DNA of 64,000 nucleotides, from contig JAGFNK010000037.1 in assembly GCA_025769875.1 (NCBI GenBank), positions 62,001-126,000 on the forward strand. Reading direction: 5' to 3'. Shown here piece after piece: positions 35,261 to 46,768 of the stretch; within the stretch, counting starts at the first letter, position 1; each line of letters begins with the position of its first letter. The notes under the pieces are model-generated. The model did not search any database, had not been told where the DNA came from, and saw only the letters and a program-made list of their open reading frames with translations. A program made the position numbers and the translations under genes. The DNA comes from Russula earlei (lineage: Eukaryota; Basidiomycota; Agaricomycetes; Russulales; Russulaceae).

Positions 35261-38200
35261 ATGGCACCCTCAATTTTTACGTTCCCGCCCGGAGTCACAA
35301 TGGAGATCTTCGATGGGTCTAATTGGTCCACTTGGTCTTCACGCGTACTCGCAGTTTGCCGAATGAACGGATTTAGGCATCATATCACGGATTCCCCGCC
35401 GTCCCCTCCGGACACAGCTTGGGACTCGGAGGAGCAGGTCCTCCTTGGAGTCTTTGAAGTCTATGTGCAGAAAGACATCTTGCTGGCAGTTTCCGATGAT
35501 ACTAAGTTCAAATCGTGCAAAGACAAATGGGAGGAACTAAAGCGCGCGTACGGAGGCGTGGGGTCTATGGCCGCCTTCAATAGCTGGGTCTCCCTGACAG
35601 GAACGGCCCTAGACGACACTACCCCAATGCTTCCACAATTACAGAAACTTAATGACGCGCGGAACACTCTCCAAAACAATGATATGAAGATTTCTGATCT
35701 TCAATTTAGCTTCATTCTGATCAAAGCGTTACCCGACGCTTACTCGGCTGTCGCCTCGACTATTCTTGCGGCTGGCGCTCCAAAAGATCTTTCCCCGCAA
35801 ACGATCCAGGAACGGATCCTCAATGAGGAAGGTCGCCGGGCCGGCCCCTCCGCATCCCTCAATAAAGTCGCTCCAGTAAAGAAGGACAAAGACAAGTCCA
35901 AAATAAAGTGTTACTATTGTCAGAAACTCGGACACAAGTCACCGGAGTGCAGGAAGAAAAAGAAGGATGAGGAGGAGAAGGCGAAGAAAAGACAGGGGGC
36001 TGCAGGAGGCGCTCAGACGTCCAAAGTCAACGCGCACATAGTGGAGACTACTGCCACTATTACCGAAGTATCGGATGATGATAATGAAATACGTGTTTCT
36101 CTCTACGCGACAGCCCGATCCCGTTGGATGGTTGATTCCGGAGCGACTCATCATATTACGCCGTTCCGCTCCGACTTCATTTCTTGGGCTCCAGCGTCCG
36201 GATCTGTTAGTCTTGGAGGTCATGCTGTCATCTCACAGATTGGGACTGGATCGGTTTCCGTCAGGCCGTCAGGAGGAACTGGGGATGTTCAATTGACCCT
36301 TTCAGATGTTATGCATGTTCCGGAAGCCGACGCACGGTACTTCTCAGTGTCAGCGCTACTCCGGAAGGGGGGTCAAATAACATTCACTAAAGATGGCTTC
36401 CAGATCCACATCAAAGATCGGAAGATCGCGCAAGGGTACATGGAGAATAATCTATTCTGGTTTGACCTATCCATTCCGTCCCTACACGCGCAGAGTGGTG
36501 CGCTATCACTCGACATCTGGCATCAGCGGATGGGACATATGTCCCGGAACGCACTCATACGTTACAGCGATTCCGTTAATGGAATTTCGCTTAGCTCAAC
36601 TGACAAGGATCTCGCCCCTTGCCCAGGGTGTCAACTCGGCAAGCAGCCGAGACTTCCTTTCTCGGGTTCCTCTAAACACTCGGAACGGAGATTGCAAATC
36701 GTACACAGCGATCTAGCTGGTCCGATGCAAGTCCGGTCTATCCGGGGCGCAAGTTACTTCGCGACATTTATCGACGACTACTCCCGCTTTGGAGTAGTGT
36801 ACTTTCTCAAAACAAAAGATCAGTGTGCAGACGCCTTCAAGAAATATATGGCTTGGGCTGAAAATCAAACGAGTGAGACAGTTAAGGCTTTGCACTCGGA
36901 TCGCGGTGGAGAATACATGTCGGGCGCCCTTAGATCGGTACTAACGCAGAAGGGGATCGAGCACAAATTAACGATGCCGGGTTCCCCACAACAGAACGGA
37001 TTAGCGGAGCGATGGAACCGGACCCTGGAAGACAAGATGCGCGCCATGATACACAGTGCCGGTCTTACTCTCGGGTTTTGGGAACTGGCTACTGATGCTG
37101 CAGTTCACATTCACAATCGCACGCCCACTCGCGTTCTCGGTTGGCGCACCCCTCATGAATTGTGGGACTCTGGACACATCCCGGACGTCTCTTACTTCCG
37201 AGTTTTCGGATGCAGGGCATATGTACATGTCCCTGACGCTAAGCGGAAGAAGCTCGATCCCAAGGTGATCGAAATGACATTCGTCGGCTATGAATCAGGA
37301 TCTAAAGGCTACCGCCTATGGAATCCAGCCACCCAGAAAATAGTACTTTCGCGTGATGTAACATTTGACGAAGCGTTCTTCCCAGCAAAGGCAAGCGGTG
37401 GACCATCCGCCTTGCCCATGCTACCCCTGGTCCCTGCCGGACCTATTACATTTTCCCTCCCGGAACCTGTCCCTCACCAACCGGATGGCCGCGCACCTCC
37501 GGAAACTCCTGCAAATCTTGCGGCAACACCTCAGAATGTTTCAGTGTACCATACTCCCCCGTCCCGCATTCCTATCCCGACCCCTCCAGCACTTCCACGA
37601 CCCGCCTTTATGACGCGTCCACCCTCGCCTCGTAGACTCAGAGCTAACCCGCGTCCGAACCCAAGATATTTCGGTGAGGACAACGCAGAACGTCCAGCTC
37701 GGAGAGGGCGCGTATCGCATACAGCCCTGTTAGCGACAGCCGAGGCGCTAAATCCTGTATCTTATTGGGAAGCGATGGAATCGGACTCAGCCGATGAATG
37801 GAAAGCCGCGTGTCAGTATGAGATAGACGCGCTTGCCAGAAATGGTACCTGGGATCTAGTCGATCTACCGCCGGGCCGTAAGGCCGTGAAATCAAGATGG
37901 GTATTTGCACGCAAATCGGATGGCCGATTTCACGCGCGCGTTGTAGCCAAGGGGTTTACACAAATTGAAGGACTTGATTACAGTGACACTTTCTCTCCAG
38001 TAGCGAGATTTGAGTCTTTGCGACTCTTGTTAGTGTTGGCCGCACTAGAGGATTGGGAGATCCACCAGATGGACGTCAAGTCGGCGTTCCTGAATGGGCT
38101 ACTGGACGAAGAGATTTACATGGAGCAACCACAAGGATTCACTGTTCCGGAGACATCACACCAAGTTTGCCGCCTAAAGAAGGCGATCTACGGTCTCAAA

Positions 38201-39286
38201 CAAGCTTCGCGCGCATGGAACCTGCAGTTTCATGGGGTTCTCATTGAGCTCGGCTTCACGCGCACGCATTCTGATGCCGGCGTCTATCATCGCCAAGACG
38301 CGGGGGGATCCACTATCATTATCATCCTCTATGTCGATGATATCACAATCTTAAGCGACTCACGCGCGCAGATCACTGGCATCAAACAATCACTGTCTAC
38401 ACGCTATGAGATGACTGATCTAGGCGAGATCGAGTCCTATCTTGGGATCCGCGTAACGCGCGATCGCTCGGCTAAAGTGTTAGACATTGACCAATCTAGG
38501 TACATCTCGGAGATCGTTAATCGCTTCGGGATGGCGGATTCCAATCCGGTCCGCACCCCACTTCTGTCCGGCGCGGAAATACATCTGGTTAAGCATACTG
38601 GACAGGCAACGCCTTCGGAAATAAAGTACTACCAGAGAATAATTGGCAGCCTCCTGTATGTGCAAATCGGAACGCGTCCAGACATCTCTTTTGCAGTCTC
38701 GCGTCTTGCACAGTATTCCAGCAATCCGTCAGCACAGCACCTACGCCTTGCAAAATATGTGCTATCTTATCTTAACAGCACAGCCCAACTAAAGCTACAT
38801 TACGATGGCGTGCAAGGCGTTGGACTGCACGGATACTCCGATTCTAGTCTCGGAGATGACGCAGATGACTTTCACTCCACTTCGGGCTATGTATTCTTGC
38901 TATCCGGAGCTGCGATTTCCTGGTCCTCGCGTAAACAGAAGACCATCGCCCAGAGCACCACTCAAGCCGAGTATATGGCCCTAGCCGACGCAGCTAATCA
39001 AGCCATGTGGTATCGGAGCTTCTTCTCCGAAATCGGCTACGATATCACTGATCCGATTCCGCTCCATGGTGATAACAAAGGCGCCGTAGATCTTGCGCTC
39101 AATCCCATCACCGGAAGAAGATCAAAACATATCCCCATAAAGCATCACGCAATCAGACAGTACATCGAGGACGGACTAATTGATCTAGTCAGAACGCCCA
39201 CAGCAGAGATGCTTGCTGATGGTCTAACCAAGCCACACGCTCATGTGTTGCTTCAGACTTTCATCACTGGATTAGGTCTCATCTGA
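35261..39286 (+). CDS. copia-2 Gag-Pol polyprotein, 1341 aa, intact
   Basis: A single ORF from ATG 35261 to a stop at 39286. Order (approximate residues): copia-type Gag (10-200); zinc knuckle C-x2-C-x4-H-x4-C in CYYCQKLGHKSPEC (about 215); aspartic protease VDSGATHHI (about 290); GAG-pre-integrase HHCC finger (about 420-456); integrase core with D (about 482), D in HSDRGGEY (about 546) and E in NGLAER (about 582); RT with AFLNG and active site YVDD (about 1024); RNase H with D (YSDSS, about 1193), E (TTQAEYMA, about 1236) and D (HGDNKGA, about 1270). All catalytic residues are present. It supplies particle formation, processing, reverse transcription and integration. A TTG 9 bp upstream is in frame but not needed. 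Gag and Pol share one frame, so their ratio must be set by processing or another device. Confidence 0.96.
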   Translation: MAPSIFTFPPGVTMEIFDGSNWSTWSSRVLAVCRMNGFRHHITDSPPSPPDTAWDSEEQVLLGVFEVYVQKDILLAVSDDTKFKSCKDKWEELKRAYGGVGSMAAFNSWVSLTGTALDDTTPMLPQLQKLNDARNTLQNNDMKISDLQFSFILIKALPDAYSAVASTILAAGAPKDLSPQTIQERILNEEGRRAGPSASLNKVAPVKKDKDKSKIKCYYCQKLGHKSPECRKKKKDEEEKAKKRQGAAGGAQTSKVNAHIVETTATITEVSDDDNEIRVSLYATARSRWMVDSGATHHITPFRSDFISWAPASGSVSLGGHAVISQIGTGSVSVRPSGGTGDVQLTLSDVMHVPEADARYFSVSALLRKGGQITFTKDGFQIHIKDRKIAQGYMENNLFWFDLSIPSLHAQSGALSLDIWHQRMGHMSRNALIRYSDSVNGISLSSTDKDLAPCPGCQLGKQPRLPFSGSSKHSERRLQIVHSDLAGPMQVRSIRGASYFATFIDDYSRFGVVYFLKTKDQCADAFKKYMAWAENQTSETVKALHSDRGGEYMSGALRSVLTQKGIEHKLTMPGSPQQNGLAERWNRTLEDKMRAMIHSAGLTLGFWELATDAAVHIHNRTPTRVLGWRTPHELWDSGHIPDVSYFRVFGCRAYVHVPDAKRKKLDPKVIEMTFVGYESGSKGYRLWNPATQKIVLSRDVTFDEAFFPAKASGGPSALPMLPLVPAGPITFSLPEPVPHQPDGRAPPETPANLAATPQNVSVYHTPPSRIPIPTPPALPRPAFMTRPPSPRRLRANPRPNPRYFGEDNAERPARRGRVSHTALLATAEALNPVSYWEAMESDSADEWKAACQYEIDALARNGTWDLVDLPPGRKAVKSRWVFARKSDGRFHARVVAKGFTQIEGLDYSDTFSPVARFESLRLLLVLAALEDWEIHQMDVKSAFLNGLLDEEIYMEQPQGFTVPETSHQVCRLKKAIYGLKQASRAWNLQFHGVLIELGFTRTHSDAGVYHRQDAGGSTIIIILYVDDITILSDSRAQITGIKQSLSTRYEMTDLGEIESYLGIRVTRDRSAKVLDIDQSRYISEIVNRFGMADSNPVRTPLLSGAEIHLVKHTGQATPSEIKYYQRIIGSLLYVQIGTRPDISFAVSRLAQYSSNPSAQHLRLAKYVLSYLNSTAQLKLHYDGVQGVGLHGYSDSSLGDDADDFHSTSGYVFLLSGAAISWSSRKQKTIAQSTTQAEYMALADAANQAMWYRSFFSEIGYDITDPIPLHGDNKGAVDLALNPITGRRSKHIPIKHHAIRQYIEDGLIDLVRTPTAEMLADGLTKPHAHVLLQTFITGLGLI

Positions 39287-39319
39287 TCTAATCTACTGAC
39301 TGTCTAGATCACGGGGGGA

Positions 39320-39755
39320 TGTTGAGATAAAGAGTAGCTGAAGCGTTGACGCGTCGGCCTAAACTGTCCGGGCGGCCCACAGGCCCGGACCACATAAGCG
39401 TTTCAGCTCAATTGATGAAACGCGTACGATAACAAAATTGATAGTATGATCTAAGACAATCGGTAGCTAGCACATAGCGATCGTGAAAACAATTTGATAG
39501 TTACTATAGACAAAATAATTAGGGACACTCTCAGATACTTAAGAGCGTCGTACATACAGTAGATACTTCAGTTTCGTCTCACAGAAACTGAAGTAAGTAC
39601 TTACTATCTCACGATCTTATCAGTAGCTGATTACGCGTTGTAGTATCATTTTTATTAGGTAAATATGACACAATAGTTTCGTCTCACAGAAACTGAATAT
39701 CATTTTTATTAGATCTATTACGATCTAATCTACTTTATCACTGCGCGATTCAACA
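39320..39755 (+). repeat. copia-2 3' LTR
   Basis: 436 bp, identical to the 5' LTR except for two transitions seen by eye (the bases in 'agtagctgaag' and 'gattacgcg'). Confidence 0.95.
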
Positions 39756-40299
39756 CCAGCGTCGCTCACTCAGACAGTCGATGTGACCATAGAAAACTTG
39801 AATTGTTTTCCAGTGTGCTTCATGATGTCTACCAGGTTTCCCAGTTTCTGGGTTTTCAGTTTCCGGAAACTGGGAAACCAGCGGAAACCAATGAAAACCC
39901 GGGATTTTTTTTTGTGGTTTGCTGATGCTAATGCCCTGCTTCCAAGTGGCAATGGGACACAACATCAAAAAATACTGTGCGGTTGACGTCGACCTGGGTG
40001 CTTCATGCGGGAAGTTGTGCGGCCAGTGACGCCAACGCCTGGGCCAATCGAACATATCGAACCAGCCTCGCCGACCTACTTCAACTGTAGGTCAAGGTAA
40101 GGGCGCGTGCCCCAAGTATGTCTCACGAAGATTCTCTGAGAAACGTAATTATGTGTGACATACTAATACAGGCACCTGAACGATTGAAAATACGAAGTCT
40201 TTGATAGCCCACTTCCACTCGTTCCATCCGTTGCCCTGCGCCCCCACGCCCTAGCTACTGGTCATGGTCATGGAAATAGAACGCGCGGGTTTCCGCCTC

Positions 40300-40770
40300 A
40301 TGATCTTCAAGTTGTGTTTGTATCGGTTTCAGTTTCAGTTTCATCATCCTTCGATACCTTTCAGACTCTTTGTCGAAGAACCGTGGTCCTGCTGACGAAG
40401 GACGAAGCAGCCCGGGGGTGCGTTCGAGCGTCTCCTGCCAAGAATTGGCCTCGGACTTGTCTTTGTCACTGTTCAGTAAACGTACCTCGTTCTCTTTCTT
40501 CTTGATGCGTGCCAGTACCGAGCCTACCGGCCCAGGCGATGGGACAAGGGTGAGAAAGGGGACGTCAACCCTTTTGCAAGGGTGCGGTCAACTTCAGGCA
40601 TGCGACAGAGCTCGAGGAGGTGGGCGCACCTTTCTGGTTGTCTACCGGAAAACAATTTCCGAAAAATAGAATTTTTTATAGTAGGAACGACGGCGAACGA
40701 CGGGGAGACGCTAAGGGCGAGGCAGAAAACGGTAAAAGCATAGGACATCAGCATCGTTATTATGAGCGGG
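40300..40770 (-). pseudogene. Decayed paralogue of the small secreted-protein gene at 60149
   Basis: The minus strand reads a hydrophobic leader (YAFTVFCLALSVSPSFAVVP) that matches the leader of 60149-60604. After it the sequence shares only short blocks (MPEVD..LAKGL against LSQAEVD..PGLAEV) with frame changes. The flanking 'cacgccaacgc.acattgatccgctcaa' block near 40979 also recurs near 60820, so the two loci are duplicate segments. Confidence 0.5.
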
Positions 40771-41209
40771 ATCGTCGATTCAATGCAAATCGTGGAGGAC
40801 TCGGAGGTCGGTGTCGTCGGTGGATGAACGAGACAGCAGCAGAGGAGGTGTAAGAGACGGCATCGGTAACCAGTACCAACTACTGCCGTAGCACCACCAC
40901 AGGGACAGGGGGTGCCAGGGGTTGACCCTTTGTTATGTTTATATGTCGCCGTCGCGTCCACCCCCAAGCAGCGCTGCACGCCAACGCCACATTGATCCGC
41001 TCAAAAGAGATAGGAAGGATGGTGGTTACCGTAGATCCGATTTCATTTTCTCTTCGAGAGGGGTACCTCAGTACCCTGTGGCGCACGCTCGCGAAAATGC
41101 TGCCAGACGTCGGGATCGGGATTTAATTATGCCTTGGCGAGTCCTAGGGATTGCGATCAGGATCAGGATCCGGAGACATCGCATGATGCGAGTTACCATG
41201 ACTTGAAAA

Positions 41210-41645
41210 GTTCAGTTGCCGGTACGGGGTATGACAATCGGACACGCGAGCTCACATTGAACGCTCTCGACGACGATGACTAGCTCAAGTGATTCATAAG
41301 CCAAGACCGCACTGCCGAGTTTCTCAGGTGCCTGCAGAAGCTCGACTATCTCTGAAAAAGGCACGATCTTAATATAGACCCGAAAGTCTATAAATAAAAT
41401 CGATAACGATGACATGGGACATGCCTGGTACGTGTGTAACCGTCAAGTCTCTGCCTTCCCGAGATTCTGAACATTGGGGTAAGTCGACGCTTTCCACCAA
41501 CAAGACTCCCTCGAGTATTGACACTCGATTGAGGCGACACAGGAGCGATGCCCAACACGATGTGAAGAAGCAGTTTAAATCATGTACGACGAAGCAGCCG
41601 AAGAGCGCGAGAATTGGAAAGAGACACCACCGGAACTCCTGTCAC
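41210..41645. other. Intergenic, nothing recognised
   Basis: Short ORFs on both strands without domain resemblance. It probably holds the 3' flank of the F-box gene on the minus strand. Confidence 0.35.
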
Positions 41646-43043
41646 CTACTCCTCGTCATCCTCCTTTTCCGATATGCCGACAACTACAGGTTGACCGAGA
41701 AGCTGTCTTGCGGCGACGAACCTTCCAACGAGCTCCTTGACACGTCCAGAAGGCTCGTGTCCCTCGAAGATAAGGCTTTCTAGTGCAGGTAACACGTTTG
41801 CTACCCTTTTCGAAGCAGGATCATTCAGTGCGAGCCAGACACGTAGCGCGATTTCCCTTGATAGGTACAGTTCATTCACAGAAATGAACGGGTCTAGCAG
41901 CTCCAGCCACTCGTTGCCGTCCGCATCGTCCTTCCAATTTCGTGGGAAACGAACATCGTCCAGGAGGCGGAGATATCTCAAAGTGGAGAAAGGAGGTATT
42001 AACGAACGGCATATCTTGGCTAGAGACGAAAGCTGCCGACTCGGCTCTCTGGAGGAGATGACGAACTCGAGCATTGGGCGTTCATGTAACCCTGTTGTCG
42101 AGGAAACGACAAACCGAGTGGAATGTTGGGAAAAGTGCACCGTTGCTCGATCGGACTTTGTGAGCTCTTCAGCACCACTGATGAACTGGTAGAGTCCTGG
42201 GACGTCGACATGGATGTTCACGAAGAGATGTACGCTAAGGTAGCGCAGTAGAGGAGCATGAGTTTGGGCGACAAATTCCTCCAAATACTCACAAACGCCC
42301 TGGAATGTGAGCGAGGTGAGAGCGGGGAGAACCAAAGGTGTGAGCGGAGGCGGAAGTCGGCTTGTCAAGTTGGGGCGAAGTCGAGGGTATCGGTAGGTAA
42401 GGGGAAATCGTGGGGACTGAAACGTAAGGACGAGTTGTTTGAGGTGGGTCATCGCGGACAGAGAAGTGAACAGGGCCTGAAGTGAGATGTACGCGAGATC
42501 GGGCATGTTCAAAAGAAAAAGCCTGACAAGGTTCTTGGCAGAGAAAGCGAGCATTCCCGGAATCTGAATTCCATGCAACGAGAGGATCCGCAGACGTGGG
42601 GCAGATCCGCCTAGGAACGAACGGGGAAGGGTCGGCCCATCATAATCGGCCAACCAAACTGTTACGCTCTCCAGCTCCGGGAATGGCATCTCCATCACCG
42701 CTGCGATTTTTTCCCAAAGTGACTTTGGAAGACCGACGAGGTCGATCGTACGCACGCGATCACGATGTTTCGAGTTGAGCAAGGCAGCTATGTTGTCCGC
42801 ACGCAAGGTTCCATCGTCATCGTCCCAGTTTCCTTGTTCTATCGCTATTGGCAAGAGTAGCGGTATCTCCCTCATACCTCTGCTTCCTGTGTACACAAGT
42901 TGCGCGCCGAGGAGACGTGATGATATAACGATGTCCCGCCACTGTCGGCTAACACGGGCTAACGTATACCAATCGCTTCTCTTCGCGTGCTTGTCATTCA
43001 GATAGAAATAGAATATTTGTAAGAGGGCATTCGTGGGAAGCAT
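41646..43043 (-). CDS. F-box/leucine-rich-like protein, intact 465-aa ORF
   Basis: N-terminal F-box-like motif (LPTNALLQIF ... LARVSRQWRDIVIS, residues about 2-40), which would dock on Skp1 in an SCF ubiquitin ligase. A leucine-rich region follows with repeated L..L.L.....L spacing (for example FLGGSAPRLRILSLHGI). The C-terminal RQLLGQPVVV is shared with the other copies. This is the only one of three paralogues without an internal lesion. The start at 43043 is the family's internal Met. A remnant upstream exon (GFAHELPP..EESGQERGE) at 43050-43200 would splice in through GTATGC...AAAAG, but it has an in-frame stop near its own start, so translation from 43043 is preferred. Substrate unknown. 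Confidence 0.75.
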   Translation of the reverse strand: MLPTNALLQIFYFYLNDKHAKRSDWYTLARVSRQWRDIVISSRLLGAQLVYTGSRGMREIPLLLPIAIEQGNWDDDDGTLRADNIAALLNSKHRDRVRTIDLVGLPKSLWEKIAAVMEMPFPELESVTVWLADYDGPTLPRSFLGGSAPRLRILSLHGIQIPGMLAFSAKNLVRLFLLNMPDLAYISLQALFTSLSAMTHLKQLVLTFQSPRFPLTYRYPRLRPNLTSRLPPPLTPLVLPALTSLTFQGVCEYLEEFVAQTHAPLLRYLSVHLFVNIHVDVPGLYQFISGAEELTKSDRATVHFSQHSTRFVVSSTTGLHERPMLEFVISSREPSRQLSSLAKICRSLIPPFSTLRYLRLLDDVRFPRNWKDDADGNEWLELLDPFISVNELYLSREIALRVWLALNDPASKRVANVLPALESLIFEGHEPSGRVKELVGRFVAARQLLGQPVVVGISEKEDDEE

Positions 43044-43329
43044 CTTAATAGAAGTATGGTCTACATTGGATCGGTCAGCGACTTTTGGGGATGATACGTA
43101 GGGAGCATACCTTCACCTCGTTCTTGACCAGACTCTTCCCGGGGTGGTAATTCGTGGGCAAAGCCGGGTGGCGGCGAAGTACGGTCACCATGTTGAGCTC
43201 CACTACACGACACTCGGTCAGCTTATTCAGCGATGGAGATAGCTAATGTCACTCGACATACGGGGGGGAGCTCATTAAAGAGGGTTTATCATCGCTGTAG
43301 TGGGAAGCTTCCGGCCAGTCCATGGAAAC

Positions 43330-44753
43330 ATCATAGGGTACTGACGGGTCATTCTTGTGTAAGGTTGCCGCTGCCAAAACTAGCCGTCAGTTCTTCGGGC
43401 ATTCATCGTGGTGATACAGGACATGTACCGCCATTCTCAACGAAGACAGGGATTTGATGATCATGCAAAAACGCTTCTACTACGCTTGCAGTTAGGGTTC
43501 CCTAGGCGCGTATGTTACTAATTGCCTTCGGAAATAAGTCCAACATTTTGACTTGAACATACCATGCCGTTAACGAGCTTCAGGTCGTCATCATGGACAA
43601 TTGCTATCGTGTTCTCAGAACAATCCTCAGGGCATTTCTTCGGGATCACACTAAGCAGAGAAGAAGCGAACGATCAAGCAGACGAACCTCCGCGATATAG
43701 TCCAAAACGGCGGTGAGGGGGTCACGATACTGGGATCAAAATGTCGTGCTGCAGTCTGTCATTTGCCTTGGGTTACATACCTCCGGAGCATTTGAAATTC
43801 GGGTGACCTGTATCTCATCCTCATGGGAGTTGTCAGGATCATCAGAAATGGGCTCTGCTGCTGCCCGAAAGGGTCTGGTCCAGAAAAATATACGCTTTGC
43901 TCGAAAACCCCTGATAAATACGCATTGATTCCGAGGTGGGTTCTTTGATACGACGAGGGGCGGGATCAGTGTATGCTGAATTAATGCAGTGAAGAGAACG
44001 GACCGTTTCGGGACGACTGTTGTGACGTGCTACCATGCCATGAATCCTGCTCCAAGCATAATGTGCCCCACCGTCCTCGACTGGTCGGACGACGAGAGAA
44101 ATTTCCGCTTCAGCACCGGGTTGAACGAAAGCAGCGGCAGACCATGAAGTGACCAAGGTACATCCAGAAACGAGAATCAGGTCTTCCATCCGCTCGACGC
44201 CCAGCCCTTGCTTCTGAGCCCAGTTAAATCAGGCGACCACATTGTCTCGGATGTAATCCTCGAACACCTTCGTGCGGATGACGTCTTTGCGGTCGCCGTC
44301 ATGGGGAAGGGACAAGAGTGCACCTTGGCCCCTGCACTGATATCTAACGCCCTCCAGACTGCGAGAGTCTCAGTTGGATGTGGCTGTCTGGCATAGAAAC
44401 ATGACTTACTCGTCGGGATTCCAAGCTGACACATTATTGGCATTTTCTTCTGTGGACACATGAGGGGAGTAGTAATCCCCTTTGGCCAATGGTGCCCCAC
44501 GAGTAGTGGCGCGTGGACCGCAGTCAAGAGGCTCGTAAGGCTCTGGTTCATCAAGTCTTGTATTCGATGGATCGTCCCATGGGAGTGTGACATTGAACAT
44601 GCGATGGAAAAAACCGTCCTCTATATAACCAACGTCACCGATGGACACCTCGTCGTAGAGATTCTCGATAGGGTTTGGCTGCCACAGTGCAAGGCCGTGG
44701 TGTAAGGATGTGAGCTGTTGTCGATAGACGTTGAAGGGTTGGTCTACTGGCAT
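43330..44753 (-). pseudogene. Third copy of the DUF6699-fusion gene, nonsense mutation and 3' truncation
   Basis: Exons align one-to-one with 9105-11223: 44410-44753, 44004-44358, 43781-43942, 43688-43729, 43563-43637 and 43429-43501, then part of exon 7 from 43370. Exons 4, 5 and 6 are exactly 42, 75 and 73 nt, as in copy 1. In exon 2 a conserved Trp codon is TGA (44229-44231). The reading diverges after NDPSVP, and the DUF6699 half is absent; the F-box gene's 5' remnant follows directly. The N-terminal half keeps VYRQQLTSLHHGLALW and SIGDVGY. Confidence 0.8.
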
Positions 44754-44769
44754 GATAGGAAGAGATTGG

Positions 44770-45087
44770 GTGTCCTGGGTGTAGCACCGCCATCAGGACG
44801 AGCAAGTCGACAGGTGATCACCGGTTGTGGTTGGTGTTGGTTTTCACACCTCCAACCGCAACTTGCCGAGCCACAGGAAACCGTCATGCAGCTCGTACCC
44901 CTGCCACTCATCCTCCATGCCATACGAGGCGAAAGATGGCAATCGCAGTTTGGGTGCGTTTCTAAACTGCAGTTGAATTATGGGTAGTCCATGACGCAGT
45001 GTTTACGTAGATGCAACCAAATTTAAACATGAATCGAATACCACGGGACGTCCTAACCAAACATCCTCCGACGCGTTATTTATTCAT
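44770..45087. other. Intergenic, nothing recognised
   Basis: Lies between the 5' end of the third DUF6699-fusion copy (minus) and the 3' end of the F-box pseudogene (minus). No repeat or exon recognised. Confidence 0.35.
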
Positions 45088-46768
45088 CTACTCATTGCCA
45101 TCCTTTTCCCAATCGCCGACGACTACAGGTTGACCGGAGAGCTGTCTCGCGGCGACGAATCCCCCCATGAGTTCCTGGTCACGTCCCGATGACTGGAGGC
45201 CCTCTAAGAAAAGACAGTGTAGAGCCGGTAACACTTCCGTTACTCTTTCCTCATCAATGTCGTTCAGTGCATGACCGACACGTAGTGCTATTTCCTTTGA
45301 TAGGTACAGGTCCTTCACGGAAATGAATGGATCTAATAGTTCCAGCCACTGGTTGTTGTCCACGTCGTCGTTCCAATGTGGGTGGAAATGAGCATCATAC
45401 ATGACGCGGAGACTATCCAAGGTGGAAAAGGGAGGTAATGACGAACGGCAAGCCTGGGCGAGAGACGAAAGCTGCCAATCCGACTGTCTGGAGGAGATCA
45501 CGAGCTCAAGACTTGTGTGTTTATTTGACTCTGTTGTAGGAGCAACGACGAACAGAATGGAATATTGGGAAAAGAGAACCGTTGCTCCGTCGGAGTTCTT
45601 GAGCTCTCTTGCGCCGCTGATGAACCGGTGGAGTTGTGGGGCGTTAAAGAAGATGTTCATGAAGAAATGTATGTTGAGGTAGCGCAATAGAGGGGCATCA
45701 AATTGGGCGACTAGGTCCTCCAGGTACTCACAAACGCCTTGGAAAGTAAAAGATATGAGAGCGGGGAGGACAGAGCGCGTGAGCGGAGGCGGGAGTCGGC
45801 CTGCCCGGTCGGGTCGAAATCGAGGAGATTGAAACCCAAGGGCAAGTTCTTCGAGGTGGGTCATCTCGGACAGACAAGTGAACATTGCCTTGGGTGAAAT
45901 GTACCCGGAATCCGGGATATCCAAAAGGGAAAGGCGGACGAGGTCGCTTGCAAAAACAATGGGTTCTGCATTAACAGAACTGGGATTCGTTCCAGCGACA
46001 AACCCCGCAAATGCGGGGCAGATGCACCCAAGAACGAACTGGGAAGGACCGGGGCACCATTATCGGCCACCCAGACGGTTACATCCGTCAGCTCCAGGAA
46101 TGGCTTCTGCATCACCGCAGCGATTCTTTCCCAAAGCGAACTCGGGACATTGATAAGGTTGAGTTCACATACGCGATCGCGGTGCCCCGAGTCGAGTAGG
46201 GAGACTATATTACTTGCACGCGAGGTTGGGCTGTTGTCATCCCAGCGTCCTTGTTCTATCACCATGGGTAAGCGCAGCAAGGTGTCCGGCATCTCCGTCA
46301 CAGGTTTGTTTCCTGTGTACTCAAGTTGCAGGTCCAGAGGATGTCGTGATGCAAACACCAAGCGACGCCACCTTTGGCAAACATGGATTAGCGTATACCA
46401 GTCGTATCTCTTCGCATGCCAGTCATTCAAACAAAGATTAAATATTCCTAAGAGGGCATTGCCGGGAAGCATGCTGATAGAAACCTGGTCTACATTGGAT
46501 CGGTCAGCGACTATCGGGGACAATTCGCGGGAGACGTACATTGACCTCGCTCTTGACTAGACTCTTCCAGGGGATGCCCAGAATCCTCTCCGATCTCTAA
46601 ACCTTCAGATGGACCATTTCGAAGTGTCGGCGAGCGGTGGTTGCTAGGCAGTAATGCGTGGGCAAATCCAGGTGGGGGTGACGGAGCTCGATGCAGGGCA
46701 GCATGTTGAGAACCACTAAGCGAGACTTGGTCAGTTTCAGCGAGGGGATAGTGAATGTCGTCCGACAT
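45088..46768 (-). pseudogene. F-box/leucine-rich-like pseudogene, two frameshifts
   Basis: The 5' part begins MSDDIHYPLAETDQ (46768) and reads PPPGFAHALLPSNH; the frame then changes near 46540 into VADRSNVDQ and the F-box (LPGNALLGIF ... VCQRWRRLVF). A second change lies at a run of five A (45952-45956; poly-T in the sense strand), after which DIPDSGYISP and the rest of the leucine-rich region continue to 45088. A 29-nt intron at 46511-46539 would repair the first break but is too short to be credible. Same family as 41646-43043 and 12009-13395. Confidence 0.72.

Larger units (their letters stand above)
34576..39755 (+). mobile_element. Intact Ty1/copia retrotransposon copia-2, TSD CCAGC
   Basis: Complete 5180-bp element: LTR 34576-35011, PBS, one uninterrupted polyprotein, polypurine tract ACGGGGGGA (39311-39319) and LTR 39320-39755. 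The exact duplication CCAGC lies at 34571-34575 and 39756-39760. The two 436-bp LTRs differ at only two sites that I could find, both CG to TG or CA changes. This is the expected picture of a recent insertion by an autonomous element. Confidence 0.97.

Noticed and set aside
46511..46539. 29-nt intron repairing the F-box pseudogene 5' part
   Set aside because: Too short for fungal splicing; a frameshift is the simpler explanation.
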